From assembly GCA_934045075.1 (NCBI GenBank), contig OW203727.1, positions 24,627,311 to 24,691,310 on the forward strand: a stretch of DNA of 64,000 bases. The letters run 5' to 3'. Shown here one piece after another: positions 22,022-33,846 of the stretch; within the stretch, counting starts at the first letter, position 1; each line of letters opens with the position of its first letter. Position numbers and translations under genes: made by a program. Below the pieces are notes generated by a model. It worked only from the letters and a program-made list of their open reading frames with translations, did not search any database and was not told where the DNA came from. The stretch comes from Yponomeuta sedellus. Taxonomy: Eukaryota; Arthropoda; Insecta; Lepidoptera; Yponomeutidae.

Positions 22022-22889
22022 TTAGGACTTAATATTTTCCAGAAATGAAATTAATTTGTTGTGTTAGCATATGGGTTATATTTAGCTTAATATATTTAGG
22101 TCACCTTCTCATGTGTATATAAGTTTTTTTACTTAAAACTAGTACATAGATTTTATTTAGAGTGCTATTATATTGGATTCCAGTACTAGTGATTTTTTTT
22201 TACCTATAGTACTGGATTATTGATTTAAAATGGTTTAAGTAAGTAGTGGGTGACAAAATATTTTTATAGCGTAAGACACTTTGTTATTAAATAACATCTG
22301 AGACAATTTAAGAGACGTTGTTAATACCGATCATTTTCATTTCATTTCCGAATAAAAAAGGCAATATATAATCATTTGTTATTAAATAAAATTTGATACA
22401 ATTTGAAATATTATATTTATTCCAAATTCAAGAAAAGTTTCAATTTATCACTCCATCTCAGCGTATTTTAAGATTTATCCTCATTAAAAGAGCACCTTAC
22501 GGACCCAAAAGATGAAACTTAACTTTTGAATGCGCTATGTGACTCTACTGCAACCATTTAACCCTTAAAGGGGAGCCTTGCGGTACCTTAGTTGAGTGAT
22601 CTATCGAGTCGATAGATTTTCTGTGGATAGACCCCTACCCCGTCCCGCAGCACCTCGTTTTATTAAGGCGCGTTTTTTGTGCGGCCACACGTGCTCGCCA
22701 TACCGCACCTCGCGTCTTGTTCACATATTACGCGCTACGTGTTACCTATACTATATTACGTACATGCATGTCGCTACACCTCCACCACCCACAGAGAGTT
22801 GATGATAGCTGGTGGCTTGGGAAAAGCAGTGACTGTGATATTATCATTATTATTTTTGTATAGAATCAGGCGTTACTTTGCGGAAATCC
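22022..22889. other. Unassigned DNA
   Basis: AT-rich to 22600, then a GC-richer stretch to about 22800. Open frames here have no recognised domain. Confidence 0.4.
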
Positions 22890-23235
22890 ATAATAGCATT
22901 AAAAAGTTAAAATTACTTTGCTGAATTCCGCCAAAAATCCCACAAGCACCATGCGGCTAGCTAATGCACCGCCCTCCCTCCCACTTTTTCAAGCAGAAGC
23001 AAGACACGAACACACCACCACCAACACCAATACTTGTGTGAGAAAACATGCTTTGCGTGTTTTCTCATGCTTTGCGTGTTTTCTCACACAAGTATTGGTG
23101 TTGGTGGTGGTGTGTTCGTGTCTTGCTTCTGCTTGAAAAAGTGGGAGGGAGGGCGGTGCATTAGCTAGCCGCATGGTTCTTGTGGGATTTTTGGCGGAAT
23201 TCAGCAAAGTAATTTTAACTTTTTAATGTTATTAT
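22890..23235. repeat. 346-bp near-perfect palindrome
   Basis: Arms 22890-23048 and 23077-23235 (159 bp each) are reverse complements with about two mismatches by eye. The 28-bp spacer, together with the arm edges, holds a 19-bp direct repeat (TGCTTTGCGTGTTTTCTCA, twice). Because of the symmetry both strands show the same 72-codon frame. No transposase or tRNA-like sequence. It may be a fold-back element, a recent inverted duplication or an assembly artefact. Confidence 0.9.
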
Positions 23236-24081
23236 TATTTTGATTACAAGGCCAGTCTTAGCTCAGTAGATGACGTAGATAAATGTTAATATGCGGCCAA
23301 TACGCTATCAATCAATCAATCCGGATTCGTCCACTACTTTGGTCTCATTTAAAGCACGCTTATTTTTTCCATTCTCAAGAAGTTAGTTGCCAAAAAATAC
23401 ATAATTTAATATAAGTACAGGGTCTTCCTTGAGAGGTCAAATCAAATCGAATATTTTATTAATTATAAAACGAACAGTTTACTTAATGATCGTCCAAGTT
23501 GTTAGTTTTACAAACAATAACAGATTATGCGGAGAAGCTAACAAAGTTAAAAATTATGACTCATGTTGAACGCATCCCGCGTGTTCTCTTTCACTGAGAG
23601 AAAACCTCTACGCAGTAGGACGTTTATAGGCTACATAAAAAAATAAAGAAACATCTAGAAGAAATCATCCTGTGAATACCTACCTCTTATGTTAATCTGT
23701 TTTGTAATACCAGGCATCTTAGTCATGTTTAACGACAACTAATAATCCACTTTTTCACTACGACTATTTTTGTATTACACCTATAGCCTGTCAAACAGTA
23801 CCTAATTCAAGTCAAGTTGTACAAAAACGCTCAATTTCTTTTCATCGGTTTCCGACCGCACCTCTCAATCACCAACATCTTGACAACCAACAGCAATAAT
23901 GTAACAAATGAAAAAGTAATTTATCGCCTCTAAAATTTTACAGCAGCCCTCACGTTTCTTGACTTCGCCTAAACGCGTGGTCTCAACTGAGCTACGCTAC
24001 CATAATTCAACTATGCCGCTTAGTTAACTGGGGTTGCTGGGTGTATTAGGTACAAGAAACTTTTTTTTGTGTATACGTCCT
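23236..24081. other. Unassigned DNA
   Basis: Nothing recognised apart from a weak LINE-tail trace near 23450 (GAATATTTTATTAATTAT). Confidence 0.4.
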
Positions 24082-24370
24082 GTACTGTGAGGTGCTGAAT
24101 GGATGACCATCTAGTGACTACCGCTAGTGGCATTTTTTCTGAGCGCTTCCGTGCTTCGCAAGGCACGTTAAGCCTTTGGTGCCGGCTGTCATATAATAGC
24201 AGTCTTATGGGCTTCATAACTTCTGACAGTAAGGCTTGCCACTGTTTTACAATCCTCCACCGACCCGGACTTGGCCCCCGTGGTGGATCATGGCCAAACT
24301 TTCCTGCGATGCAGGAAGACACCCGTGCGCCAGCAGTGGGGACGTACCTACAAAGGGTTGATATCATATC
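24082..24370 (+). mobile_element. 5S-derived SINE (family C), forward copy
   Basis: Starts inside the 5S-like head (GAATGGATGACCATC, the box-C region). It continues through TCCGTGCTTCGCAAGGCACG, GGCTGTCATATAATAGCAGT and CTTGGCCCCCGTGGTGGATC to AGCAGTGGGGACGTAC and GGGTTGATATC. Confidence 0.75.
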
Positions 24371-24439
24371 AGAAATTAATGCACCTGGTGTGCTTGCTAA
24401 TTGAGGTTACGAACAAGCTTTGAGTGATTGTACCTACTC

Positions 24440-24629
24440 TTTTTAATGCCCTAACCCGTGCTAGGACAATTTCAAAAACCTATTTAGAAGCTAAAAATTC
24501 CACCCATGCCCGGATTTGAACCCGTGACCTCTGGCTATCCGTGCCAACGCTCTTCCAACTGAGCTAATGGGCGACTCACCGGCATCAGTGAAATTTCGAA
24601 CCGCATGGGTGGAATTTTTAGCCTCTAAA
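24440..24629 (-). mobile_element. SINE family A with a short fold-back end
   Basis: Reversed long tail, tRNA-like unit and 5' body (AGTGAAATTTCGAACC), followed immediately by a forward piece GCATGGGTGGAATTTTTAGC. This is again an inverted dimer. A family B SINE adjoins the right end, hiding any TSD. Confidence 0.7.
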
Positions 24630-24875
24630 CTGACGGCCTCACTGGCGCAGCGGCTTGGCACGCTGACTGTAAAACCGAAGGTCTCGGGTTCGATCCCCGG
24701 CCGAGTCAAACTAGGAAACGAACTTTTCCAGTTTGTCTCGGGTCTTGGATGTTCTCTATGTATTTACTGTATTAAATGTTTCGTCGAGTTAGCACCTGTG
24801 ACACAAGTCATTTAGTTGTACTTAATATGGGGCTAACGAAATCTGTGTAATATGTCCGAATAAATAAAAAAAAAA
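24630..24875 (+). mobile_element. tRNA-derived SINE (family B), full-length forward copy
   Basis: Head GGCCTCACTGGCGCAGCGG (box A region) and GGTTCGATCCCCGGCCGAG (box B) give a tRNA-like pol III promoter. Then AACTAGGAAACGAACTTTTC, AGTCATTTAGTTGTACTT, ATGGGGCTAACGAAATCTG and TGTAATATGTCCGAATAAAT, ending in an A tail. Reference copy for family B in this window. Confidence 0.8.
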
Positions 24876-27339
24876 CTTATAAAATATTTGGGTAAGTCTA
24901 AGTGTCAGAAGGTAGACAAGATATTCCTTTTAAACTTTGCACAGCTATCAGACAATATGTCAATGTTATCAAGATTCAGCCTGTGGTGTGTCTAAGTTGC
25001 CACAAAAGGCAGCTGACACAGCGTTGGGGAAGTCAGCCCTTAGCGCTGATTTTCAGTCAGTTCCCGCGGTACCCAACCTATGATAGAAGTCTCCCCAATT
25101 GGGACGACAAATCGCAGAGCTGCAGCGCAATAAAATAGTTAGACAAAGAGAGAAATATAATAAGTTAGGAGCAAAGTTCGCGGCCGTGTGATTGGAAAAC
25201 TTGCGCTGCGATCGGACCGAGGTGCGATTTGAACGCAGTTTACCTTCATAAACACTGTTAACTGTGAGGGAGTTTTAAACTTAGATGTAATACGGCGGTT
25301 ACGAGAAATGAAATCGGTAGGTACTAACAGAAAGTTTATTATGAACAATTAAAAGAAAATATATTTGCGTAACATTATTTTTATTTGTTCAGTCTAGGTT
25401 TATTCAACTGGAAAGAGCTAGAAGTTATCGCACAAGACCGCGAAAAATCTACGAGCCCTATGTACCTGATAAGGGATAAGAGAAAATCATCATCAGTCTT
25501 GGTTATTTTCATGTTTAGTAAGAGTGGAGTTTTTGTCCTGCTGCTTTTTTTTCACTTCGCTACGGCCCGAAGGCAGCGGCTTACATGTTATATTGTACTC
25601 GTACATTGACATTCAGCCAACAGAATGTTATTTTTTTAGGTTGAAATTATTTTTAATTGATTTACCATCACCATATTCTAGTTTTGGGTCAGGACAAGTG
25701 TTGTGTCAATTTTATTTTTATTATTTGCCGTCGCCAACAGGCTAAATATCTAGAAATATGGTCACAAAAATGCGCAATTCCTGAACTATATCAATTGGAG
25801 TTTGACCTAGTCTGTGTAAGACAATAATTAACTGAAATCGAGAAGTTAACCAGAAAAACCATTCTTAAACCGATTATTTTTTTGTTTTAAAACGCAAACT
25901 AGGTGTTACAGGAATGTCGTATATTTTAATCTAATATTACACTAATATACATTAATTTAATCTAATATACATATAAATTTCAGTCCAATGATTGTGCCCG
26001 TATTGCCACAATCATCAAGCATGTCCATTTTGGATTAGCGATTTGAAGCCCGGTCTATATGAGCATCTCGCGGTTAGAATTTCTTACTAATGCACCTATG
26101 GACTATTTCATCCGAAACAAAGTGATAATAAATAATACCATTCCTTCACACTGACAACCTCAGGAAGAGCCCAAGGTCTAAGTCAAGCTGATGTGCTGTC
26201 GTATGTAATATACTTCTTCATGTCACGTGACACCCTCGGGGGCGGCGCAATCTCCACGGGCGACGCCGGAAAATTACACATTACGAGCACACTAGTGTCA
26301 GTGGCGCCTGGCCGCCAGCGTTTGGCCAATACTTTGAGCCAAAGGCTAAATATATTTCCAATGCCCATACATAGTTATATGTGATAATATAATAGGTAAT
26401 ATTACATGTACATCAAGTTACGTCTGTATCCCAGATGCGTACAACGTTTGCCACTTGTCACTATTCTGTCAAGCTTCCACCGAATTATCGACATTATTCC
26501 TCTTACGGTGCTCTCCGGCAGTTTAAATGACATGCCATATTTGTTCAAGATACCTATCACGTTTGTATCCCAGAGAAGTAGGCAGAGACCAACGTGTGCC
26601 AATTCGTGTAACTTGATTTTAAATAAGTAAGAATATGAAAATAATAGGCGTAGATGTCAATTACGTTTGTGTAGCTGGTTAATATTATAATTATTATTTA
26701 TTATTGCACAAAACGTAACATACCTACAAAAAGTGCACTTAATTCATTTGTTTCCAAACAATTTTTTGCAACTATTGTTGCCTTTAAACTTTTTTTTCGT
26801 AAAATGTAAGTAAGTAGCACATAAGTCGAAATTTTGCTGGACAGTCAAGAAAGAAGTTTCTGGTCACTTATTTCTTACGCAATAGTCATAATACCCTATG
26901 TCGTTTGTTTCTTAAAGAAAATAAAAATAACGAATCGATCTTCGACGACGACATTTTACTCATCTACGACAGAAACCATCTCAGCGCTAAGATTCTCACA
27001 CAATGGAGCCAACATTTGGAGCCAACATTGCACCGTTGGTCCCAAGCCGCCCGCCGCCACCAAGGCTGAATTAAAAGGTAGAGCGCACAGTTTATACAAA
27101 GTAATTTTCCACTCGGTAGGTAACTGCGCGAGATTGCTTTCTTTCCGCTGCAGCTTTATAAATATCGTTTCGGAATAATAACTAGTGCTGTTTAAGACTA
27201 AAGGGAGCACTGAGAGGATTGCCGCGTGAGGGAAGTTTCTTTTATTCTGCAGCGGACACACAGTAGAGGGTGTTTAAAAGTAGATATCGACGAATATAAA
27301 TAGCTACCTTAAAGAGCTAGGTGTGATTATCTAAGAACG
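24876..27339. other. Unassigned DNA with one repeat J copy
   Basis: GC-richer patch at 26220-26335. The open frame at 26834-27178 has no recognised domain. No gene or RNA seen. Confidence 0.4.
25520..25640 (+). repeat. Dispersed repeat J, copy 4
   Basis: CGGCCCGAAGGCAGCGGCTT, ACATTGACATTCAGCC and CAACAGAATGTTAT match the J family in the opposite orientation to copies 1-3. Confidence 0.5.
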
Positions 27340-27480
27340 TTGCAGTTTAGATAGATAGATAACAACATTTATTGAGCGGCACAATAATCAAACGTGACAT
27401 AAACATTTTACATACATGGAACAAACAGAAATGCTTAAACAAAAACTAAATAGGTTTTTAAAAACAAAATGTTTATCTAA
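27340..27480 (-). mobile_element. LINE tail, reverse
   Basis: (GATA)n, ACAACATTTATTGAGCGGC and further AT-rich UTR-like sequence: the reverse of a LINE 3' end with a tetranucleotide tail. Confidence 0.4.
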
Positions 27481-27551
27481 GGACGCCGCGTAGAAAATAG
27501 CGGAACTAGGAAACGAAATTAACATAAGTAGGTACCTACCTACACATTAAG

Positions 27552-28644
27552 GCCTAAAAACATAATTAAAACTGTTTTTATACGGATTTATGCTCGTTTA
27601 TTACATTTTTTACAATTTTCCAACGTTTCGGCACTTTTTCAGGTGCCGTGGTCCCGGATGACTGAGGTGACAGGTGTCTTTTAGAAATCATTAACGGTTA
27701 GTTTACTACCCTCGGCAAAAATTAAAAAAGTTAATTATGAAATTACTTTCCAAAATAGACAAACCAATTATATTTTATATAAAGTCAACAAAATTGATTA
27801 TTAGTAATTGAAGTTAAAATTTAATTTATAAACAAATTACTTTATATGAACTTAAAGATACTGATTATTAATTGAAATTAAATTTATTTTTATTATTTAT
27901 TCTACAGTCACACTTCTAGCAAGGGGGTCTCATGCACTTAAGCACGGGTTCCCATGCTACCGGTATGTTCCAACCTCGATCTCTATTAAAATTTGGATGC
28001 CGGCGGATCTCTATTGCCTCGCGTATCATTCTAGGGAAGAAACGGTCTTCTCGGGCGAGAACTTTAACTTTATCGAAATGTATAAAGTGGTTGGTACCGC
28101 TAAGTGTATGCTCGCCGACTGCAGATCTACCTGAGCGCTTATGTTTCACATCAGCGATATATTCCTTGACCCGCTCAGCTATGGTACGCTTCGTTTGACC
28201 AATGTACGAGGAACCACATTCACAGTCAAGCTTGTATACTCCTGCCTCTTGTAAGGGAATCCTGTGCTTGACACTTCGCATGAATTGGTGTATCTTTCTT
28301 GGCGGCTGGTAGATGGTTCTGATTGAGGCGCGTTTCAAAATACTCCCAATTTTGTCAGTCACTCCTCTCACGAAAGGCAGGTAGGCTGGAACTCGCTCGA
28401 GTGTCCGGTTTGACACGTCCTCCGCGACGGACACGCGGAACTTGCAGCTTGTTTGCACGAAGTACTCGTTTGACATGCTGGAGTTTTGCAGGTAGATGGT
28501 CCTTGTCGCAGATTCGGTGTGCCCTCTGTAACAGAGATTTGTAGACGGTAAAAATGTAATAAACGAGCATAAATCCGTATAAAAACAGTTTTAATTATGT
28601 CTACTGCTCGTGTTAACCTTAGAAAATACTATGCCTACAAACAT
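27552..28644 (-). mobile_element. Penelope-like element, copy 1 (endonuclease end only)
   Basis: Near-identical 12-bp TSDs GCCTAAAAACAT (27552-27563) and GCCTACAAACAT (28633-28644). The inner ends are inverted repeats: AACTGTTTTTATACGGATTT at 27571 and its reverse complement at about 28572-28591, pairing over some 47 bp. The right end carries a further 35-40 bp (GTCTACTGCTCGTGTTAACC) that in copy 3 lies at the other end. The only coding content is the GIY-YIG endonuclease end; no reverse transcriptase remains. Confidence 0.8.
27916..28570 (-). pseudogene. Penelope-like GIY-YIG endonuclease, frameshifted
   Basis: C-terminal end of a Penelope-like polyprotein, whose GIY-YIG domain nicks the target for insertion. 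The 186-codon frame at 27916-28476 shows GVYKLDCECGSSYIGQTKRT (residues 79-98): the GVY and YIG halves with a CxC pair between them. It continues with an Arg-rich helix (AERVKEYIADVKHKR), a conserved EIRRHPNFNRDRGW and a short tail. The upstream part continues in another frame (28355-28570: LLQRAHRICDKDHLPAKLQH, typical of the stretch before the endonuclease). Compared with copies 2 and 3, two bases are missing near 28400, which breaks the frame. The reverse transcriptase is absent. Confidence 0.85.
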
Positions 28645-28657
28645 GTTCGTTTTAATA

Positions 28658-28890
28658 GGCAGAAGTTATCAAGCCGCCCATAAGGCCCCTGACATGTCTT
28701 AACGACTGCTATTATATGACAGCCGGCACTAACGGCTTCACGTGCCTTGCGAAGCACCGAAGCGCTCGGAAAAATGCCAATAGCCGTAGTCACGGGACGC
28801 TCACCCACTCTGTACCTGACCGCGCCTGTTGTTGCTTAACCAAGTTATTGATTCCAATCACTCGGTTCGCCTAGGCCACGAGCGCTTCAA
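28658..28890 (-). mobile_element. 5S-derived SINE (family C), 5' part
   Basis: Reverse copy with the 5S-like head (GTTGCTTAACCAAG, GCGCTCGTGGCCTAGG on the minus strand), GTGCTTCGCAAGGCACG and the body to CAGAAGTTATCAAGCCGCCC. The 3' end is missing. Confidence 0.75.
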
Positions 28891-29011
28891 CTTTTCTTCA
28901 CTATTTTGAATAGTTACGTAAAGTTAAGTGGCATATTAGTTCCAATATTTCTATTACACGAATTTATCCGATTCTATCCGATAGTAGCCGACGTATACTC
29001 TGAAAGCTAAC
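28891..29011. mobile_element. MITE family F, one end
   Basis: TAAGTGGCATATTAGTTCC, TATTTCTATTACACGAAT, ATCCGATAGTAGCCGACG and the terminal CTGAAAGCTAAC match the right half of the element at 51689-51927. Confidence 0.6.
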
Positions 29012-30106
29012 AATAATAATTATTTTACAAAAGTAGGGAACATATAAGTGGTGCAGCCAGATACACGAACAGCACTCATTCACGAGCATAACGCAGTGGT
29101 CACCCATCATCAGTCTCAACCATTTTACAGGTAGATAGATGACCCGGCCACTACGCGTCCATTTGAATCACCTACAGCAAACCTGCAGATTCAGTTCTTT
29201 TCATTCTTAATAACACAGCCCGTACACGTCCCAAAGTAGGCCACAGGCCTTCTCTCGAGAGAGAAAGAGAGAGAGACAGTACGGACTTAATCATCATGGC
29301 CCATCGCGGATCGGCAATTTCAAGCGCTGAGGTATGTGAACATCTGAGTCACTCAGGTTTCCTCACGATGTTTTCTTTGAACGTTAGCAATGAACATAGC
29401 TATGAGTAATGCCAATGCGTTAAATAAAGCATGTCATGTAGGCAGGAGAAGTTCACAAGGTAGGGCTACAGCTGTGAAAGTTTCCCGTACGTTTTCCGTA
29501 TTTTTTCGCCGGCGGCCGGTCTGCACGAATTCATTTTAACTTCAGCTAGGACGGGCGAGCCAGAGTAAGTAGTATGAAACGGTGGATATGTCGTTTCATA
29601 GCTAACATTGTTGGTTCTTAAATATTTCCTAGACTTTTCAACAGATTGGTGAGGTTCTGTGTTTTTCATCAGATTTTACAGCCCTAGATATCCTTTTGAG
29701 CCCATTATTCTTAAATATACCTACTGACGTCACAAACCGCTTAGTAGGAGTATAACTCTACATAAGTTCCATCTCGCTCTATCTTTAAACTCTATCTTTA
29801 AAGGTTTTCTATTTGTTTAAATGTCATGTCTATATCGGGGGGCATTGCGACTTAAAAGTCTTCAGACTTTAGTTTGAATGTTAAGATATAAAAAAGGCTG
29901 TTACTCGTTATCTGCAAACAATTCCGGACTGGGTAATTTAATTTGTTGACTTCAGTAAAGAGTCAATCAATTTCATTATTAACTTAAATCCGGATTGACT
30001 TACTTAAGTCAGTAATGTGTAGTAAGTCTTGGTTTAAAAATATTGATCTAATGAACTAAAGATATTTTCGAAGTATTAGTTCAGGACAATGAAAAAAAAA
30101 TGTAAC
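29012..30106. other. Unassigned DNA
   Basis: Decayed repeat pieces: CTTCTCTCGAGAGAGAAAG at 29250, and TTTCCTCACGATGTTTTCTT at 29357 (SINE G motif, reversed). No gene recognised. Confidence 0.4.
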
Positions 30107-30373
30107 ACGAGTAAATTATTATAATATTTTTTTTATTTTTAATGCACTAACCCGTGCTAAGGAACAAATTTAAAAACCTATTTAGAGGCTAAAAATTTCA
30201 CCCATGCCGGGATTCGAACCCGCAGCCTCTGGCTATCCGTGCCAGCGCTCTACCAATTGAGCTCAATAATAATTGGTAGAGCGCTGGCACGGATAGCCAG
30301 AGGTTGCGGGTTCGAATCCTGGCATGGGTGAAATTTTTAGCCTCTAAATAGGTTTTTAAACGAGTAAATTATT
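30107..30373. mobile_element. Fold-back SINE (family A), symmetrical hairpin
   Basis: Exact 14-bp TSDs ACGAGTAAATTATT (30107-30120 and 30360-30373). The left arm is reversed with the full long tail and reads into the D arm (CTCTACCAATTGAGCT). The right arm begins at AATTGGTAGAGCGCTGGCAC and ends at CTAAATAGGTTTTTAA. Only about 10 bp separate the arms. Confidence 0.9.
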
Positions 30374-30404
30374 GTTAATGAAGAAGCATTTATTTAACAA
30401 CAGT

Positions 30405-30641
30405 AAATTGTGGTCCCAAATTCTTCCCGCGGGGGTCGTAAAAGGCGACTAAGGAACACAAATCGGGGGGTGGGCAGCAGCGCCCCCTACAGTACAATTT
30501 CACCAATCTGCGATCCCCAACCCGCATACCCAGCGTGGGGATTAGGGCATTACCCCCCAATGATGGCACAACCTTGCGCTATGGCGCTCACTAGGCTATG
30601 TCCAGCAGTGGACTAATATAGCCTGAAGAAGAAGAAGAAAT
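30405..30641 (+). mobile_element. RTE-linked repeat (family D), long copy
   Basis: TTCTTCCCGCGGGGGTCGTA, GGTGGGCAGCAGCGCCCCCT, CCCAGCGTGGGGATTAGGGC and the tail GCTATGTCCAGCAGTGGAC with AATATAGCCTGAAGAAGAAG. A reverse copy is at 58690-58935. Confidence 0.65.
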
Positions 30642-31930
30642 TATGGTGACAGTCTGAGTTGGAACTGATTGGACAATGACCTCTGTATCCTTCTGTCTCG
30701 TGAAACGGACACCGGAGTTTCATTTTTTTATCGCAAACTGAACTGAATATGAAATCGCGGCCGGAAAGTTAGTGGAAACACAAAAGTTTTGCTAACAGAA
30801 ACGTTTTGCTATTTTACTTCGCCACCTTACTGGGTACGTGACCCGAGCTTGTTTCCTTATTGTGATTCGTTATAGGTAGGGTACTAAATGACCTATCAGT
30901 TAAGAACTCGGAGACTGATTTTATTAGTAAGATATACCTCAGAATTAGAGTAAGGATCAACATTGAAATGACCAAGTTTGTAGCTTTTTTGTCCATTTTT
31001 CTCCAAAAAGATCTAGATCTTGGAATGGATACCTATGTCTGTTGAATTTGTAACTTTAATTAAGTCGTAGTTTTGGTGCTATTTTGTAGAAAAACGTGCA
31101 GACTTTACTTGACTCTAACCGTTTAGACGTGTAGAAGTAACAAACACAGTTGTATGTTTGGTTATATTAATTCTAACAAGCTTGCACCTATGTTTATGTA
31201 ATAGTTTATCATTTTATTCTATAAAACTTATAGAAGTTTCGTATCTATGTAATATTTTATTATATGCAGGTTTAATTAATTTTAAATATAGTTGAGCCAT
31301 ATCATAGTTTTGCTGTATGCACGTTAATTGTAATTACGGAACAATTACTTTGCTGTGATACATTTAAGTTCAACCCGAATGGAGAACTGTGCCCCAAGAT
31401 ACAATTTAATTTAGTTTGGGGTTCAGAGTTACTTTATACATTGTCATGTTTTATTCTGCTCAATAATCGTTTTTCATTTTCAAAAATACACGCTCACAAA
31501 CTTTCGTCTTTATAATATTGATGTGGTGTGATGTGATATGATAGTGTGATGTGATGATTTCCACACAACACAATCACTTTTTTTGGTCCCAATTTAGAAT
31601 TCCTTGTGCTATGGCAACCACGCAAGCATAGTACTAACATGGAAATACGACTGAGGCCATATGTACAATGTAAGACAGGTCCAATAGAGTAACAGTTAAG
31701 CGTACAGTACAGTTTCTATCTAATGGTAGGTAGGATGCAGAGCCATTCAAGCCCTAAAGACTTCTGTATGATTTGTAATTTGAGACGAGAATAACTCTAC
31801 CTTATTGGACACATCGCTTAATGTATTGAAATGTCGTGAGCACATAACACACGACCTAATTTCAGTTAGGGCAGTAGCAAGCTGGTGGCAGCCAAGTGTT
31901 TGCCTTTGACGCCGCGGGGGCTAACACACC
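30642..31930. other. Unassigned DNA with a diverged LINE tail
   Basis: A GATGTG/GTGATG-rich stretch at 31520-31555. No gene recognised. Confidence 0.4.
30958..31110 (+). mobile_element. LINE family H, diverged 3' UTR
   Basis: TTGTCCATTTTTCTCCAAAA, GATCTAGATCTTGGAATGGA and AATTAAGTCGTAGTTTTGG align with the 3' UTR of 11360-11695. Confidence 0.5.
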
Positions 31931-31960
31931 GTGACGTCACCGAGGACGCGGTGACGTCAC
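31931..31960. promoter_or_regulatory. Paired CRE-type palindromes (candidate bZIP sites)
   Basis: GTGACGTCAC occurs twice (31931-31940, 31951-31960), exactly 20 bp apart, in a short GC-rich patch. TGACGTCA is the consensus of CREB/ATF-type bZIP factors. No gene start is visible nearby, so a function is inference only. Confidence 0.35.
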
Positions 31961-32282
31961 GCTTACTTGGTGTCATAACCTACCTACCCATAAACAGAAA
32001 TGATAAGCCCAAAAGACGTCCCTGGGCCTCACTGTAGAAAGTACCGAAAGAAAGATCAGATCCAAGTTGGAGAGATCTTCGCCCAGCGAAAGACAAGTGT
32101 CTTTCTCCGAGTTTACCTGTGGAAACCAACACTTAGACTAAGATCAAATATCATATTTATATCTGGTTCAAGTTGGGGGACGCATTTGCCCAGCAATAGG
32201 ACACAAAAGAGGCTACATAAAAATATGTAGGTATACCTAACAAGTCAGTGATAGAAGCAGTAGAGAAATGTTTGTTTTGTGA

Positions 32283-32334
32283 TTATGTTTTGCTAATGAA
32301 GTAAAAGTATTTATTACTTGATTAGCAAAACATA
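32283..32334. repeat. Hairpin next to a fold-back SINE
   Basis: Arms TTATGTTTTGCTAAT and ATTAGCAAAACATAA with a partly paired interior (GAAGTAA/TTACTTG). It ends 3 bp before the SINE TSD at 32338. Confidence 0.65.
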
Positions 32335-32337
32335 AAT

Positions 32338-32499
32338 AAATATATATTTACACTATTTTTATTTTTAATGCACTAACCCGTGCTAAGGAACAAATTTAAA
32401 AACCTATCCGTATCTGGTACGGATAGCCAGAGGTTGCGGGTTCGAATCCCGGCATGGGTGAAATTTTTAGCCTCTAAATAGGTTTTTAAATATATATTT
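32338..32499. mobile_element. Fold-back SINE (family A), short form
   Basis: TSDs AAATATATATTT (32338-32349 and 32488-32499). The left arm is the reversed long tail down to AAAAACCTAT. It then switches at CCGTATCTGGTACGG to a forward copy from the anticodon loop to AGGTTTTT. Confidence 0.85.
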
Positions 32500-33783
32500 G
32501 TTTCTTATTTTTCTTCAATAAAACGAATATGTTTGTGGTGCTTATATGTGTAGGTATATACGGACTTAGGTATGTTAGTTTCGTTTCTTAGTTCCGCTAT
32601 TTTATAAACGCTTGAACCAATTTAGAAATAGGTATGTAGTGCTGGGAATCCCTAAATCATTCAGAGTACCTTAAAGTGCAGTCGTGGTTTTCATTTTCGG
32701 ATCAATATTTAACAGTATTTCGTGGTGTTATACTTCTGTGTTATATAGGTTATTTAATTGTGAGCACTGTGGAGTAATAAAGTGTGACGTAGCAAGCTCT
32801 CGGGATCTGTCCGCATTTCAGGCAGGTTATTGTGCCTTGTACCGGCTATGAGTGTTTTGACGTAACACTAGTATAAGAGGATACTGTAAGGTCTGGAAAA
32901 AAATCTCACAGAAATCCCCGGCAGCTAAATCAGGGACAAGACTACGCTGTTAGTCATAGCAATCGCGAGTAAATGAATTTGAACTATCATTAGCTAGAGA
33001 GTCAAAAGCTTTCGCACTCTAACAAGGCCGTAAAAGTAAAGGAGGTAACAACGAGAGGCCAGCTGCCTCGAGCCTTGTTAACGTTTACCCGGGGACGCGA
33101 CAACACCGATACATTTGCATAGACAACCCACCGAGTGTCAGCAAATACAGGAATAATACAGACGTTGTGCTTAAGGAAGCGTCAGCAAAACGACCAGTCG
33201 CTTAAATCTGGCCGGACTTGGGTCGATGTCTAGCTAAAAATCTAATTGACTACGTCAAGTACGTAAAAGTCTACGTGGTTTCGTGACGAATAGCCAAATA
33301 AATAAACTATCACATATATGCATGCATAGATACATAAATTCACGCCTATATCATGGAGGGACAGAAAGAACAGAGATCGCACTTCCCACGATCCTGACAA
33401 ATTAATTTTTATTTCAAAGAAACTAGGTGACAAATTCTGTAAGACTAGAAGAGAGACAAAGTTTCGAGATGAGTAGCATTTTGCGACCGAATCCATTGAT
33501 ATCATCTGGCGGCCAAGATGTAGCATAGGACCAAAAATAAAGATTGATTTTAAGTATATATCATGTATTTTCTAATTATGACCTAACATAAAAGCATTTG
33601 GATGGACTATAATATTTTGAGCAAACTGGAAGTGTAAAATTAAAAATTAAAAATACATACTCTTACACTTCCACTGTCCTTTGTTAAAAAAAACTACATC
33701 CGATCAACACGTTTTCTACGCCGTCTCAATTCCCCTCGATCGATTTAAAATTCAAAATTCAAAATAATTTATTTGTTAGATAT

Positions 33784-33832
33784 GGGTAAGAATAAAACAT
33801 ATGTGTAGATTACATATGTTTTATTCTTACCC
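33784..33832. repeat. Hairpin 1 of an adjacent pair
   Basis: Arms GGGTAAGAATAAAACATATG and CATATGTTTTATTCTTACCC around a short loop; perfect by eye. Confidence 0.85.
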
Positions 33833-33846
33833 AGCAGAAGAATTAG

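Noticed and set aside
22918..23207. Identical 72-codon frames on both strands
   Set aside because: They are produced by the palindrome's symmetry; no independent coding evidence.
24020..24404. Frames of about 100 codons on both strands
   Set aside because: They lie inside a 5S-derived SINE, which is non-coding.
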